Source of the DNA: Pyxicephalus adspersus
Taxonomy: Eukaryota; Chordata; Amphibia; Anura; Pyxicephalidae
Reading direction: 5' to 3'
NCBI RefSeq assembly: GCF_032062135.1
Contig: NC_092859.1
Coordinates: 51,957,193 to 52,021,192, forward strand
DNA: 64,000 nt
Part shown: positions 9,945 through 22,700 of the stretch, piece after piece
Numbering within the stretch: the stretch's first letter is position 1
Layout: the number at the start of each line of letters is the position of its first letter
Made by a program: the position numbers and the translations under genes
The notes under the pieces: model-generated
What the model was told of the DNA's origin: nothing
Databases searched by the model: none
Seen by the model: only the letters and a program-made list of their open reading frames with translations

Positions 9945-11968
9945 TTTCTGACATTACTGTATCAAAAGCTTTTTCAGCATCTGTTGATCGGAGCATCATT
10001 TGCAGGTTGGAACTTTTAACATGCTTCATAGGTGTGCATAAGGATTTTGGGACAAACCTAGGGGCCAAGCATCATAAACGCTTGGCTAATATCGGGCTCA
10101 GCTTATTGCTACACTGAGTCTGTCTGGACTCAGAGGACTGTGTCAAGCATAGGTTGAGTTCAGACTTACTTTTGTGAAGCACAGTTTTGGTGGCAATAGT
10201 GGAATTTAGCTTATAAAGTTGCACCGCCCTGAAGTAGTCGGCCTCGAGTCTGGTTTGGAGTTGGGTACATTCCTTCATGCAGGTGACCCCTCAGCACCGT
10301 TTTATATGCATCCCACAACACTACCAGGGAAGACACCAACCCCATATTAAAGCTAAAAAACTCTTTAAAAATTGGCAGAAGCTTCAGAATTGGAATCGTG
10401 AAGGGCAGAGTAGAAAGTGTAGTCCCATGCAAGCAAGGGAAGTTTTCTCCAAAGGTCCACAAGACCCATATCCCTAACTGCTCAAGTATATTTTTACAGT
10501 CAGTAAGGGGTGACCTGGGCTATCTGGCACATCTATCTAGTTTAGGATTGGAAACAAAATTCGAGGCCCCACAGCAAAGCATCTCTCATCAAGCATCTTG
10601 TGAAAAATGGTGCCTGAGCAGAGTTGGGTGCGTAATATGTTATAAGAGTTACTTCCATGTTTTTGAGTGTACCCTGCAGGAGCAGGTATCTGCTCTAGGG
10701 ATCTGCAATCTGGTTAACACAAACAAACAGTAGGTATGAAAGGTGATCAAAGTACCCCTGTGTTTAGTAAGCGCTGATGCAAAATATTCCTGGGGATATT
10801 TAGAATGGATAAATTTAGGGTGAGATGATATGGAAAAATGTGTTTCCTGCACACAAGATACGTCAACACTTGAGACATGACATAATCAAACCATTGTTGC
10901 TCTTCATGGGCCAGATAAGGCCCTGGACATTTAATGTCAACAACTTAAGAGACATTTCTAAACCAGAAAAAGAAAAGCAGTTGTTTGGGTCCCACCAGTC
11001 ATGGAATAAACAATAGACCAAAGATCCAAGACTAACATCCTGAAAAATACCGGTGAAGAGTGCCCTCACGCCTTCCGGGAGGGTGAAGCATTCTTAATGG
11101 GGGAAACATGTATTAAACAACAGGTTGCATTGCCACTAAACTTAGAAATTTGCAAAAAATAAAGACTTAAAATTAAATCCCATCCTGGCTAAAATATGAG
11201 ATTGCTAGGAAGTAGGGTTGGTAGTCTCCCCAGTGGTTCTGCGGGGGGATTGTTGCATTGAGGATGCTGAAGAAGAGGACAGAAAGGAAGGTCGAGATCT
11301 GAAAAACACTTGTAAGCATCCTCCATTGTCTGAAGTTAATACGTCTGACCATGTAGTTGGAACAGGACATCTGTATTTGATCCTATTGGTACTCAAAACA
11401 GAAAGATAAGGCCTGAGTGCATGTCGTTTCACAAGTGTTTACACTATACTCTGTGCCCTAAAATTTTAGGTGGGAAGAGTTAGGGGCTGTTTGCAAGTTT
11501 AGTCCCTGGGTGCTGAAGAAATCTAGTTTAGCCACATCATCTCTAGAAGTGCTCTCTTGCTTCTTAGGACCCAAAGTCTTATGTATCCTATCTAATTCCA
11601 GTCTATCTACAGGGACATCAGGACCAGCTCCTGAAAAAAGCTGTCACATACCCTTGCAGGTCAACGATAGTTTCGAATATACCCCAGATCTGCTGGTTGC
11701 TCCTGCTGGTCCTGTTTTCACAACCCTCCAGTTGGTTTTAAAGGGTTGTGATTTCCTACTGAGCCTCTTTAGGATCGTGATCCAGGCCCTCTAGGACCGC
11801 ATCGTCCACACGTGACTCCAAAGAAGTGGTGCGATGACTGATTTCCCTTTAGGTCTTGCCTTAGTTCAGTTGTTATCGATATAAAGACCTTAGTGAGTTC
11901 CTCTCTTATCATGGAGAGCATAAGCTATAATTGCATAGGATCCTCCTTAAGTGCCGGGCTGCCGATCT
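9945..11968 (-). mobile_element. L1-group LINE, 3'-truncated at the RT domain
   Basis: Read on the minus strand, ORF1 sequence comes first (11960-11500: SNQQIWGISETIVDLQGYVT, PVDRLELDRIHKTLGPKKQE). ORF2 starts at about 11010 (SLKLLTLNVQGL), with the endonuclease block LQETHFSIS-type MQETHFSISSHPKFIHSKYP at 10852. The linker follows (FFSFNMGLVSSLVVLWDAYK; RLEADYFRAVQLYK). It stops at the RT motif STDAEKAFDTV near 9965. Many stops are present. The order ORF1-EN-RT shows one copy, cut off at its 3' side where it meets gypsy 1. Confidence 0.8.
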
Positions 11969-11975
11969 TCTAGAC

Positions 11976-12180
11976 CGGGGGTCGGCAACCTGCGGCTCCC
12001 GAGCCGCATGCGGCTCTTTGGATGGGAAGCTGCGGCTCTTTCTCTCATCCTATGTGAAACTACCGTATTTTTTGCCGTATAAGACACACTTTTTCTTCCC
12101 TTTTGCGGCTCTTTAAAAACTTCGAAATTTTGTAAATTGTAATTTTTGGCTCTTCCGACTCCAAAGGTTGCAGACCCCTG
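11976..12180. mobile_element. hAT (Buster-like) MITE, 205 bp, inside L1 ORF1
   Basis: It starts CGGGGGTCGGCAACCTGCGG and ends AAAGGTTGCAGACCCCTG. Flanks are TTCTAGAC (11968-11975) and TCCTAGAC (12181-12188), 7 of 8 identical, with central TA. Repeated GCGGCTCTTT motifs lie inside. It also contains CCGTATTTTTTGCCGTATAA, resembling the mariner MITE termini at 42848. Same family as 36441-36995. Confidence 0.85.
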
Positions 12181-12188
12181 TCCTAGAC

Positions 12189-12860
12189 CATCTATGGAGG
12201 AGATTTTGGTGAGCTGTGCGTAAGAGCAGCCGACCCTATCTTGGATGAAGTGTCTGCACTGCGAGAGGAACTCGATAAGGCGGATTGATGGTTGGTTTCC
12301 GACGGGGGACCCATCAGGATTGTCACAGGTGGATTCCCAAAATCTAATGTTAGGCCCTGGTTAGCACCAGTCCTTACCAGACACCGTTCCCCCAATCCAA
12401 CAATGCAGTCTTTCCCTTTAGTAAGCCGCTGCTCAGCCTCAGGAGACTGGTTGCGTCTTCAAGCACTTGGTTGCCCCAGGACTTACTGTGCGAGAAATGG
12501 TGTCTGGGGATGGGCTAGCAGCAAGCCAGGAGCTCACAGATAAAGCAGTACCAAGATTCTAACAGAGACAAGTCTAAAATAAAGAGCAGAGGTCATACAC
12601 AGAATATCTGCTCACCAAGCAAAGTACACAGGGGCAAAACACAGGCAAAGGTTGGTCCAGGCAGCATAAACTCGCAAGGCCAGAAACAGGCGGGGTCAGC
12701 AACAGTAAATCAGATGAAACACACTCCAGCACAGATTAGCCCAGCTATACGCTACAACAGGCACTGGTGCCTGGAAGCAGAGAGGCTATAATATCTGAGC
12801 AGCCAATAGCAGTGCAGGACTGAGTCAGGAGTTGATTGGATAGTTCGACTAGGAAGCTGA
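12189..12860 (-). repeat. L1 ORF1 start and gypsy-type LTR fragment (minus)
   Basis: At 12189-12310 the minus strand reads SRSADTSSKIGSAALTHSSP, probably the N-terminus of the L1 ORF1 at 11500-11960. Beyond about 12330 the sequence becomes LTR-like: a promoter-like GATATTATAGCC, then non-coding sequence ending CCACCTGTGACA. I see no second LTR. The boundary between the two is uncertain. Confidence 0.4.
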
Positions 12861-12876
12861 ATGTATGGAGATCATA

Positions 12877-12877
<1 letters not shown>

Positions 12878-12907
<30 letters not shown>
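12878..12907. repeat. (TA)n microsatellite
   Basis: About 15 uninterrupted TA units. Confidence 0.95.
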
Positions 12908-12910
<3 letters not shown>

Positions 12911-13310
12911 TATTGTGAGATCGCCCGTAGCAACAGGGTCAGAAGACAGCAGTAAGTCAGACAGCAGACTTCAAAGTTGCAATTGAAAACAGGCTCCTGC
13001 CTGTCCATTTATTATCACTTTAACAAACAAAAGAAATGGCTCAGCTGAGCAACTACATACCATTACTGAGATAGCCCTCTCTGACTAACAGTAAAGCAGT
13101 TTAGGCAAAACCAATCCAAGGCAGTCTTTAGATAACAAAGCAAGCATGTTCCACACACATGTAATCATTGCTGGTGCAAGGGCGAGCTCTGTTCCCCCAC
13201 AGCTCTGGGAACTAACTGAGCTCCCTCCTAAGCACCCTCCAGCTTGCAACACAGTGCTGATCCTCTTCCCTCAGCCTCAATCACTCTCTCTAGATCCTCG
13301 ATCCCTCTGA
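12908..13310. other. Non-coding, unclassified
   Basis: No coding sense, terminal repeats or RNA gene seen. The sequence has the look of an old interspersed repeat; CCATTTATTATCACTTTAAC and the flanking C/T-rich area may belong to one LTR-like unit with the minisatellite that follows. Confidence 0.4.
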
Positions 13311-13545
13311 CTCTCTCTCAGCCTGGCATCCTCTATGGCTCTCGCTCAGCCTGGCATCCACTCTGGCTCTGTCTCAGGCTGGAATCCACTCTGGCTCTCT
13401 CTCAGCCTGGATTCCACTCTGGCTTTTTCAGCCTGGAATCCACTCTTGCTCTCTCTTAGCCTGGAATCCACTCTTGCTCTCTCTTAGCCTGGAATCCACT
13501 CTGGCTCTCTTTCACCCTGGCATCCCTCTGGCTCCCTCCAGCCTC
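13311..13545. repeat. 28-bp minisatellite, about 8 units
   Basis: The unit is approximately AGCCTGGAATCCACTCTGGC followed by TCTCTCTC. Copies begin near 13319, 13347, 13376, 13404, 13430, 13458, 13486 and 13513. The open frame across it merely reflects repeat composition. Confidence 0.9.
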
Positions 13546-14105
13546 TGACGGCTCAATTTCAGCTTATATCCCTCTGGCTGATTACTTCCTCCTCCTCCCT
13601 GCATCCAATGTATTACACAGATTTTAGGAAGAGAGAGAAATTTGACAGGAGATCTGACTGCATTGTGTATATAAAGCTCTATTTTCTCTCCTACCATATT
13701 GTGTATAGGAACAAATGCCTGTTTGTTTCATGACCTGATATCTGATATCCTGGTCATCTTATGTGTGTAGACCTGAGGATCACCTTTCACCTAACTCTTT
13801 CAATTTCAAAAACATAATATAATGCATAATTGGTTGTACCCTATTCTGTACTTCCTACTGCATTATCTGTATAAATAACAGCATTTCCTGTAAATATATC
13901 GGAACATCAACTTTTGCAGAAACAAGAGTCTGGGGAAGGTAACAATTTTAATGGGTGCCACTCAACCCATGAACAACAGAGTAAGAGAAATACAGTTTTT
14001 AAAATCTTTTTTCATAGAAATTACCTTCTGTGTGAAATTAAGGTTGTAAAGTCTTGCCAGATTTTTAGGAATCAATACACTCAGATACCAAAAGTATGAT
14101 TTCGC
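13546..14105. other. Non-coding, unclassified
   Basis: AT-rich sequence with one TATATAAAGCTC box at about 13668. No gene or complete repeat recognised. Confidence 0.4.
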
Positions 14106-15880
14106 TCAATGAAATGGATACAGAGCACTCCAAGCAGGTTTACAATGATACAATGCAACTGATTTATCAAAATTAATTGTGTAACCCGACAGGGTATGAA
14201 ACCTCTGAAATGTATTCATAATACAAGGGACGGAATTAACTGGGTTGGCAATGAACAATAGTATATGATCAGCAAATGCCAAAATTTTAAGTTCAGTATT
14301 ATTAAATTTTATGCCCGAAAATCTTGTGTCTTGTTCTAATATTCGCAATATGGGATCTAAAGCAAGGTTGAACAATAATGGAGACAGGGGGCAACCTGGT
14401 CGTGTACCACTAAGCATAGTTATAGAGTGGGAAAGTTGGTTGTTTACCAACAATTGGGTAGTTGGGTGATTATATATAAATTTGTATAGGTTCTAAATTG
14501 GGCGCCAAATTTTCCAGGGAATGTAAGGCCAAGATATTTTGTCAAACGTTTTCTCCACCACAAGACTTAATAGTACATGTCTTTTATTGTGTGGAAGCAT
14601 GGTTGCTGCTATGGCCGTCCTGATACCTATAGAAATATGTTGGTTACGTAAAAAGCCTATTTGGTGGTTAGTAGAGTTGGCAAAATGGGTTGTAGTCTGT
14701 TTGCCATTATTTTTACCATGATCTTGTAATCTGTATTAAGTATGGCTATGGGTCTGTAAGAAGAGGGGCATTCTGCATCCTTATAAGGTTGGGGGATTAG
14801 AGTTGTAAGGGCTGCAGGAAATGTTGGAAAGGCGCTATCATTCCCCAAAACACCAGCAAAAAGTTCAAGTAATAAGTGAGAAATATATGATTCTAGGAAT
14901 TCAGCCGGCAGCCCATCTGGCCCGGGTTTTTTTTTACCCATAGGGAGAAATTTTATCACTTTAGCTATTTCCTCTATTTGAATGGTCGCATCTATATCTG
15001 ACATAGCAGGGGAGTGTGTGAGTAAATTTGTTCATTAAAGTTTTCCATAATTTGCACCAGTTTCCTGAGAAAAAAATTTGCAACCTGTCAAATCGCGTAA
15101 CGTAGGAATAGAGCAGTCTGGCTTTTGAGGTAATGCCAGATTGGCCAAGACACAGTTTTATTTCTCATCTATAAAATTTATACTGTGTGATGGACTTTAA
15201 ATAGAGCTTTAGCATGGAGGTAATTATCAATAACCATTGCTGCTTGCAACCATGCCTGTCTAGTGGTGCTATTTGGATGGGTCAAATGTTCCCTATATGA
15301 GTGTGCAACAATTTTTATACAGAGAATAACACAATTTCCTATCTGCTGCTGTAGACTCTTTAAACATTTGGACATTTGACCACGCATAACCACCTTACCT
15401 GTCTCCCAGAGTAGAAATAGATTGTCCCAATGTTGTATAATATCATCCCGGCAATTAGCCCAGGATGTAGTTAAAAAAGCCTGAAAATCTGGTGAAGAAC
15501 TAAGAAAGGTTGGGAAGCGGAGCATGGTCAGATAAAAATATGGTACGATACCGTGGAAACCTTATGAAAAAGGGTATCCCTTGTTAAAAAAAAATTCTTG
15601 AAAAGGTTTTATGAACCTTGGACCAGCATGAATATTCTCTTTGAGTGGGGTTTCTTGTCCTCCAGGGGTTCAGAAGTGACAGGGAGTTCAGCAAGTTGTT
15701 TAGAACATTGGGATTGTAAGGCACATGCTGTTCTAATTGCTGAACTCTGGGATCAAGTGCGGTATTAAAATCACCCCAACCACCAAGTTAGGGTTAGTCC
15801 TCAGATATAAGTACGAAGACCAACGAGCATGCCAGGGGTTGGGGCAATGAGCAGACTGTAGGTTTTGGAGGTTTTTTGTG
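14106..15880 (-). mobile_element. L1-group LINE ORF2 fragment (endonuclease end to RT)
   Basis: The minus strand gives, in order: MLRFPTFLSSSPDFQAFLTT at 15525, after the endonuclease; then MGKKKPGPDGLPAEFLESY, PYKDAECPSSYRPIAILNTD and YKIMVKIMANRL (15004-14657), the RT fingers; then GTRPGCPLSPLLFNLALDPI and LAFADHILLFIAN (14453-14106). The catalytic FADD has become FADH, so the RT active site is destroyed. Frames are broken between blocks. Both ends are truncated. Confidence 0.85.
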
Positions 15881-15891
15881 GTCTTATATAT

Positions 15892-15900
<9 letters not shown>

Positions 15901-15922
<22 letters not shown>
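15901..15922. repeat. (AT)n microsatellite
   Basis: Eleven AT units followed by GTGTTATATT. Confidence 0.9.
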
Positions 15923-16570
15923 GTGTTATATTTTGTGGTCTTATATATTATTTGAAAAAAATGTTGAAATAATGTTTGTTACCATAGGTCTCATTCATAT
16001 TTCATATATTAGAATTTTATATTATAAAACCATGGCCATTGCTGGTTTTATTGCTGGCTATATTGCTGGTTTTAGGATGTATGTATATTGATGTGACCAT
16101 GTGGAAATTTTGTAATTTGTTTTTAAGAAATTTTGTTTAATATAGTGATGCTTTGTGATGCCTTAAAAGTTCCATCATAAGTTGGATTGATACATATATA
16201 TGTTTATATGGGCATGTGGCACCGATTTTTGATTTTTATGGAAATAGCAAAAAAGGTTCGTTAACAGTATAAAATAAGAACTGATAGCAATTGACCAGAT
16301 ATACTGAAAACTTGTGATGGCGGGACATACGTCCCCATGTTTTTTATTTTAGATAAATTTGACGATTTCTCTTGCTTTAACTTGTGAGCAATTAGGACCT
16401 GACTGGAAATATAGTAAGGTCCTTTGATTTGATTTGACTTACCCTTGTCATATATGAGCTGTATATTCCCTAGCCTAGATAGGAATTAGCCTTTTCCGCT
16501 ATTCCCCATCATTATGCTGCACCGGACACTACGTTATGACAGAGAGATTGAGAGACAGGGGAAGGTGTTT
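15923..16570. other. AT-rich upstream region of PFDN1
   Basis: No coding sequence or recognisable repeat. It ends about 170 bp before the PFDN1 start codon, where the base composition turns GC-richer. Confidence 0.5.
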
Positions 16571-16574
16571 TCTA

Positions 16575-16738
16575 TCAGTTTGCTACGTCCCGCCCTCTTC
16601 CGGTTCCCTGGCCGATGTCACTTCCAGGTCATTTTACTGGATTGTAATTTGTGGAATTAGACGTTGCTATTGTTATTCGCTGCAGGCGAGCACTGAATTC
16701 ATTTTCTTGGTTACAATTCGTTGTTGCTCCCAATCCAG
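16575..16738 (+). promoter_or_regulatory. PFDN1 TATA-less core promoter and 5' UTR
   Basis: A GC box CCCGCCC lies at 16589-16595 and an ETS-type CTTCCGG at 16597-16603, with a further ACTTCC at 16620-16625. There is no TATA box. This combination is usual for housekeeping genes. The 5' UTR runs to the ATG at 16739; the transcription start cannot be fixed from sequence. An open frame at 16536-16760 overlaps the start but is not conserved-looking. Confidence 0.6.
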
Positions 16739-16771
16739 ATGGCTGCAGCTGTTGATTTAGAGCTTAAAAAG
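16739..16771 (+). CDS. PFDN1: PFDN1 coding exon 1
   Basis: Encodes MAAAVDLELKK, followed by the donor GTACGG. The ATG sits in CCAGATGG. It ends in phase 0 and joins to AFTELQ in exon 2. Confidence 0.97.
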
Positions 16772-19700
16772 GTACGGTAGAATTTGTATTTTGTGATGTT
16801 CCTGCCACACTGTCGCCTTGCCCTATTTCTACCTCCTTACATTAACAAAGCACGGTTGCTAATGAGCCTATTGTCGGCGCATATACTTACATAAAAAAGT
16901 ATATAGAATTCAGCTGATTGTGGAGAGAAACACGCTGCCTCCACTTACTATTGGAACCAATGTAAAATGTGATTTGGACGCTGTTTTCTATTGGTAAACG
17001 TGTGGCTGTCCAACCCATTTAGTGTGCAAACCACCAGTCTATCTCATTGCGGTAAGTGAGGGATTTACAGATTTATTTGGGGAAACTGCAGACTAGAAAA
17101 CATGTGAGTGCCAAGCAAGTGCCAGCAGCAGCAGGAAGAGGCTGGTGTGCAATGAAAATGCTGCTTATTCTGCCTAGATATTGCCATCTCTGGGTACACC
17201 CACAAGTTTGCATTTGACATGCTTTTAAACAATATTGTGATTTTTTTTTTTGCTTTTTGTATGCATGCTGATAATTTGTCTAATCTTGGCTGATACTGAT
17301 ATAATTCAAAGCTGAAAACAGCTGCTCACAGGCATAAAATGATCCAAACAAAGTAAGTTATTTGGCAGAGAATTCCACGATTTAAGGATTCATTTTTAGA
17401 ACTAAGTGTGCTGTCATTTGCCATATCTTCTATCTTCTCAAGTGTTTCACACGGGGTTGTCACCATTTTACAGAACTGTAAAAGTCGGTTACTAAATTTC
17501 ACATTTGCAGCTGCTACAATGCAAGAAAATTCCTTGTATCTTCTAAATGCAATTCTAGATTTAGAAAATATTTTAGCAGCCCACTTTTAAGGTCTTTTTC
17601 AAAAACCTACAGATTTCTCTCAAATGTTCTGATATCCCATAACATCCTTTCTGCTGTTTTCCTTACACCTTGTAGTTGTTTCTTCAGTACATTGAAGTGT
17701 AGTGTAAAATCTGTAAAAAACACGAGGTTGGTAAGCCAGGCCATATCAGTGAGCTGTGGATATTTCTGCCCTTTTTCATTCATAAATAGCCTGATTTCAT
17801 CCAAGCAGGCTACAAATCTCTCCAGTCTCTCTCTAGCCACCACACATTATTGTACACAAGTAAACGATTATACTGTGCCCGAACCTCCTCTACAAGTGCT
17901 TGAAACAGAGCACGAGCCATGATGTATTTCACCATTTCTGTGACATCTTTGAGGACATCCTCAGTTTTTGCTGCTTCCCTTGGCACAAAGAGCTTCTTGA
18001 TGTATAATACAATGTAACTGAATGACTTGATGTTTTTGTTTCTTTAACAAAGAACTGTATGAAATTAGATGTTGCCCCCACCATAGAAGGTGCCCCATCA
18101 GTAATTTTCTGGTCAAAAAAGCCTCCATCACAGCATTGTAGATATCTATCCCGTTTTCTTTCAGGCAAAGACACCAGTTTCACCAGCTCTTCTCTCATGA
18201 TGTCACAAACAGCATAACGCAAAATTACTGCTAGCCTTGCATGATTATTTATAACTGTGCTTTATAACAGGCTGCCTTTTGTATGTCAGTGGTGAGCTGC
18301 TGACTAACACAACTTGCCATGCTCTGGACCCGATCTTTAACAGTATTTCTGCTAAGTGGCATCTCAGAGATGCGTTGAGGGTTTTTATCCTTGTTTGGAA
18401 AGTCATGAAAAAAGAAAATTACTCCCAGACAACATGGCTGTTTTCATATTATCCCCATAGGAGAGGGGCCTACAATGTTTCGCTATGCACAGTGAAAACT
18501 GTCAGATGATTTATTTTAAGAAGATAGTTGCAAAAACCAAGATACTGGGAATATGTCCCAAATTTTCCTTCAAGAAACTCTTTTCTTTCAGCTTCTCCAA
18601 GTTTAATAACACTACTGTGGTTGGTGTCAAAGTTCTGTCTGACACTTGATGTGTGACACACAACACTCTAATTACACAGAATACATAATGCTTTCCCCAT
18701 TGCGTTTAATCACTCCAAATGTCTCTGTCCAGGCCTCTTGGAATGATCTTCCGCTGTCTGTTTTTGCTGTACTAATTTTTGGGTGTTCAAGACTTGGGAG
18801 TCCACAATAACACAAAATTAAAAAAAAAATGAAGCATCCAATACAAATCTATCCCTATACCAAAAATAACACTTAGGTAACACTAAAGAAATGGATATTC
18901 CCTGAATCAAAAATCTATGACGGTGATTCTCAGCTGGGGTTCCTTTTGAATTTGCTGACCTACATTTGATGATGGAAATTTGTAGGGAGTCCATCCTTGT
19001 CCCTTTTTAGTCTAGCAGCCATTTTAATATTGATGAACCTTTTGAATAACTTGTACACTTTATTAGCCCTTTCTATAATTACTATACCGACAGCTCACAG
19101 TATATAAGCGTGCTTTTTACGTTGTTGGCCAGTGGAAACAATGTCTTTTTTACAAATGGCCAAAAAGATCATTTGTGTCCCTTAAAGCAACAAGGGACCC
19201 CTAGCAACCTCTGGCAGAACTCCAGGGTCTTACAGAAAACTGGTGGTCTATAGCAGCAGTCCCCAAACCCTACCTTGCACTGTGAAATAATCCCACCCCT
19301 TGTTCATCAGCAGCATGAGAGCTGTGTCTATGTTCATGCTGCTATCATTACTCCCATGTAAAAACCTTCATATATTCCACACGATTGTTGTAGAAACTTG
19401 ACATTTTCAGGGTACTCAGGGGACCCTGAGAGCTGATACTAAACTTATTTAGCCCCCTGAACATAGCAAGTTCAAAGGAATCGGGGATCTTTTCTTATTA
19501 AATTGGAACTAAAGTAAAAAGAAAAAAAATACACCTTTACTTGCACAGATCCGTGACATATGCTACTCTATTTGTCAAAAAAAAAATAAAAAATAAAAAT
19601 CTGGCCACTTTCCTTCTCTGAACCCAAGTTTCTCTTTAACACTAGAGAAAAGGGAAAGTAAGGGGGAGGGGGGGCATTCTTGTGACCACCCCCCAATGAA

Positions 19701-22700
19701 AACTTCATCAGTCCCACCATACCATGGTAAGTGTCCCTTTATGTTCTTTGAACCCCAATTTCTCCTGAATGGGGAGCTGTAGCTATATTAAAGTGTAGGG
19801 GACTCTTTTGGCTAACTATCCCTAAAATGTTATTGCCAGTGTGCCATCACATCACAGCGGTAGTGCCGGCGGCCCTCCTTACACTGCTTTAAAGCTAGTG
19901 ACAGCATGAGCGCAACCATTCCCAGCAGCTCTGCCACCTGACGGCACACTAGCGCTTACACTACTCTACTATTCTCAGCTGGTATGCTGACAGGAGGGAG
20001 AGCTGCTGAGAATAGCAGAGTAGTGTAAGCTGCACAAATACTGGGCTGTGGCAAAATTTTATTCTATGTTACTGGGCCCTGCTGTCAGAAATGATGGGCA
20101 CCACTGGTTTATAGGATTCTTACATTTTACATAGGGGTATGGATTATTGCTTTTGTGTTGCCATTCTTTAATTATTTGTTCCTTGGCTCTAGTGTTTATA
20201 GACACTTCATCTAAAGCTACATCTGTTGGACTTTTGCCTATTTCTTTCTTTTTCATTGTATTCCTTGGTTCATTGGTTATTAGGGCCGTTACAATGTATT
20301 ATATTTTTACAGGCCTTTACAGAACTTCAAGCCAAAGTGATTGATACTCAGCAAAAAGTAAAACTTGCAGATCTTCAAATAGAACAGTTGACAAGAACCA
20401 AGAAGCATGCCCAGCTTACCAGTATAGAAATCAAGAACTTACCAGATACAACACCAATGTATGAAGGTGTAGGACGTATGTAAGTAAAACATAATTTGCA
20501 ATTCTTATATAAGTGTAGTTTTTTTTCAAGGAGACCTTTAATTTAGGTTCTTTAATTTAGGTTCTTTAATTATATTTTACATTTTTTTTGTTCACTCCAT
20601 AACAAAAATTTTGCAGATTTGTACATTTTTATAATTATTATTAAACAGGATTTATATAGCGCCAACATATTACGCAGCGCTGTACAATTAAATAGCGGTT
20701 GCAAATGACAGACTAATGCAGACAGTGATACAGGAGGAGAGGACCCTGCCCCGAAGAGCTTACAATCTAGTAGATAAAAATATAAGTTGGTATACATATG
20801 TATTTTGAATATTTTTCTCTTCATAATGCATCTAGGGTGGGTCTTGGATCAAAAGTAGGTCAATGGATCAAAAATAGGTCAATGTCATTTCCCTTAAGCC
20901 AGTCTGCTACAGACCCACTTTGGCAGTTTGCATTCGGGAGCATTCACCTCTCCCTCATGGGGTAATCAATTTGGGGTAAAGATGAGAAAGTGTTTTGTTT
21001 TTTGTTTTTTTTTGTTTTTTTTTTTTTTGTTTTTTTTTTATTCCCTATGGATTTTCTGGGCAGTTAGGGTCCAAGTTTTCCTATCACAAGAACTGGGTTT
21101 CCTCTCAAGATCTTTCAGGACAATGCTAATCCAACTGCCTGAAACATGAAATGCACAGCACAGCATATGTGATGTAAACAAAAATGTCAATTCTGTCAGC
21201 CCTAGTCTCTGTCTTTTTCCAGCCTAGCAGGGACATTTCTGAGTTGTCTTTTGTGCTAGTTACTCCAACTCAAGCCAGTATTTCCCAGGGATAAGTGAAT
21301 TGGAAGGGTCCAGTAACTAGAGTGTTTTAGAGAGTTCTTTCACATTTTGTCCTGAGGTTTCTTCTTCCAAGTCTTAGGAGGGGTGACTGTCCCCACAAGT
21401 ACCCCCCCCCCCCCCCCTTTGGAGCAGAATGTACATATCTGGAATAGAGGAAGACATCAGTGTTATGTGGTCTGCCTCAAAAACCCCTTTTTTTTTTTTT
21501 TTGGTATTTTTGACCTACTCCTTGCTTTGAAGGCTCAGTAATGCACAGTGGTTTGGGCTGCAGGTTCAGAAATGATGTCACGAATCTTGTAAATAAAGGC
21601 CCCAGTACATAGCAAACTACACAACAGAATGGACTAACGGCTGCATCTTACAAACAGAAACTGCTGTTTGCCACAGGCTCCAAAGTGAGTAAAGGGAAGA
21701 GTTTCACCCTCTTATGTCTTTTTCTTTTCCTATAACCGTAGTTGCTCCACAAATCTCCCCTCTGTCCCATTTATGGAAGAGGGGAGTGAAATATCTTACA
21801 CATTTTGCGTCATGGGTATGCAAGGAAGGCCTATATTAGAAGACAACTATAAATATACTTATCAGGAGGTGTAGGATAAGCTTACCTGGTGTCTTTTGAT
21901 CCACACTGCAATTCCTAGTTCTCCTTTCACCTCAAAGAAAGCCCAGTCTGTTTGCTCTTTTTTTTAGTCAAGCCTCCTGAAGAAATGGGGAAATGCCAAA
22001 AGACAAGTTTGAGTTCTTTTGTTTCACCCCCAGCTACAGAACAGACATTATCATATAGCAACGAGGGGTTATCCTCTGTAACACATGGATGTTATTACAA
22101 TGTGAGCTCTTGGGGACAGGGTCTTCTCCTCCTGTGTCACTGTCTGTATTCATCTGTCATTTGCAACCCTTATCTAATGCACAGCGCTGCTTAATATGTT
22201 GGCGCTACATAAATCTTGTTTAATAGTAGAAATATTATTGTGTCACAGATTCCCCCCCCAGGACTAGGGGATCTGTGTTCTCATTAGCATGTTCTTTGCT
22301 ATATAAAACGGGTTACAGGCAGGTTTACCTAAAACCATCATTACCAGTTCCCTGTTAAAGCTTGGTTATAAAGTTGTCACACTAGTATTGTACCCCTGAA
22401 CCTTTACATCATTATTTTCCCACTGCCTCAAAGGTCTTTTGATGTGCCAATTGCAGTGGTACAGTGTTACATTTTTCCTTACGGAAAGTGTACACAGTAT
22501 TATGCAAATAGTTCACAGAAGCCACTGTCCTGACTGACCCTGTCTTCTTTCTTTTACACCTTAAAAAAAAAAAAAACCCCTTATGACATATCCTGGCTTA
22601 GTACTGTCTGTTCTGTAAGATCCTGTATACCGGCACTATTTAAAGCTTACCTAAACTCAGAATTTTCACTTTACATAGGTAAAGGTACAAGGGTAGATTG

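Noticed and set aside
16536..16760. 75-codon open frame overlapping the PFDN1 start
   Set aside because: It is out of frame with PFDN1 and lies over promoter and 5' UTR. No recognisable family.
17250..18750. Domesticated host gene of the ZBED/GTF2IRD2 type
   Set aside because: Multiple stops and frameshifts, no intact exon structure, and position inside another gene's intron; a decayed hAT transposase fits better.
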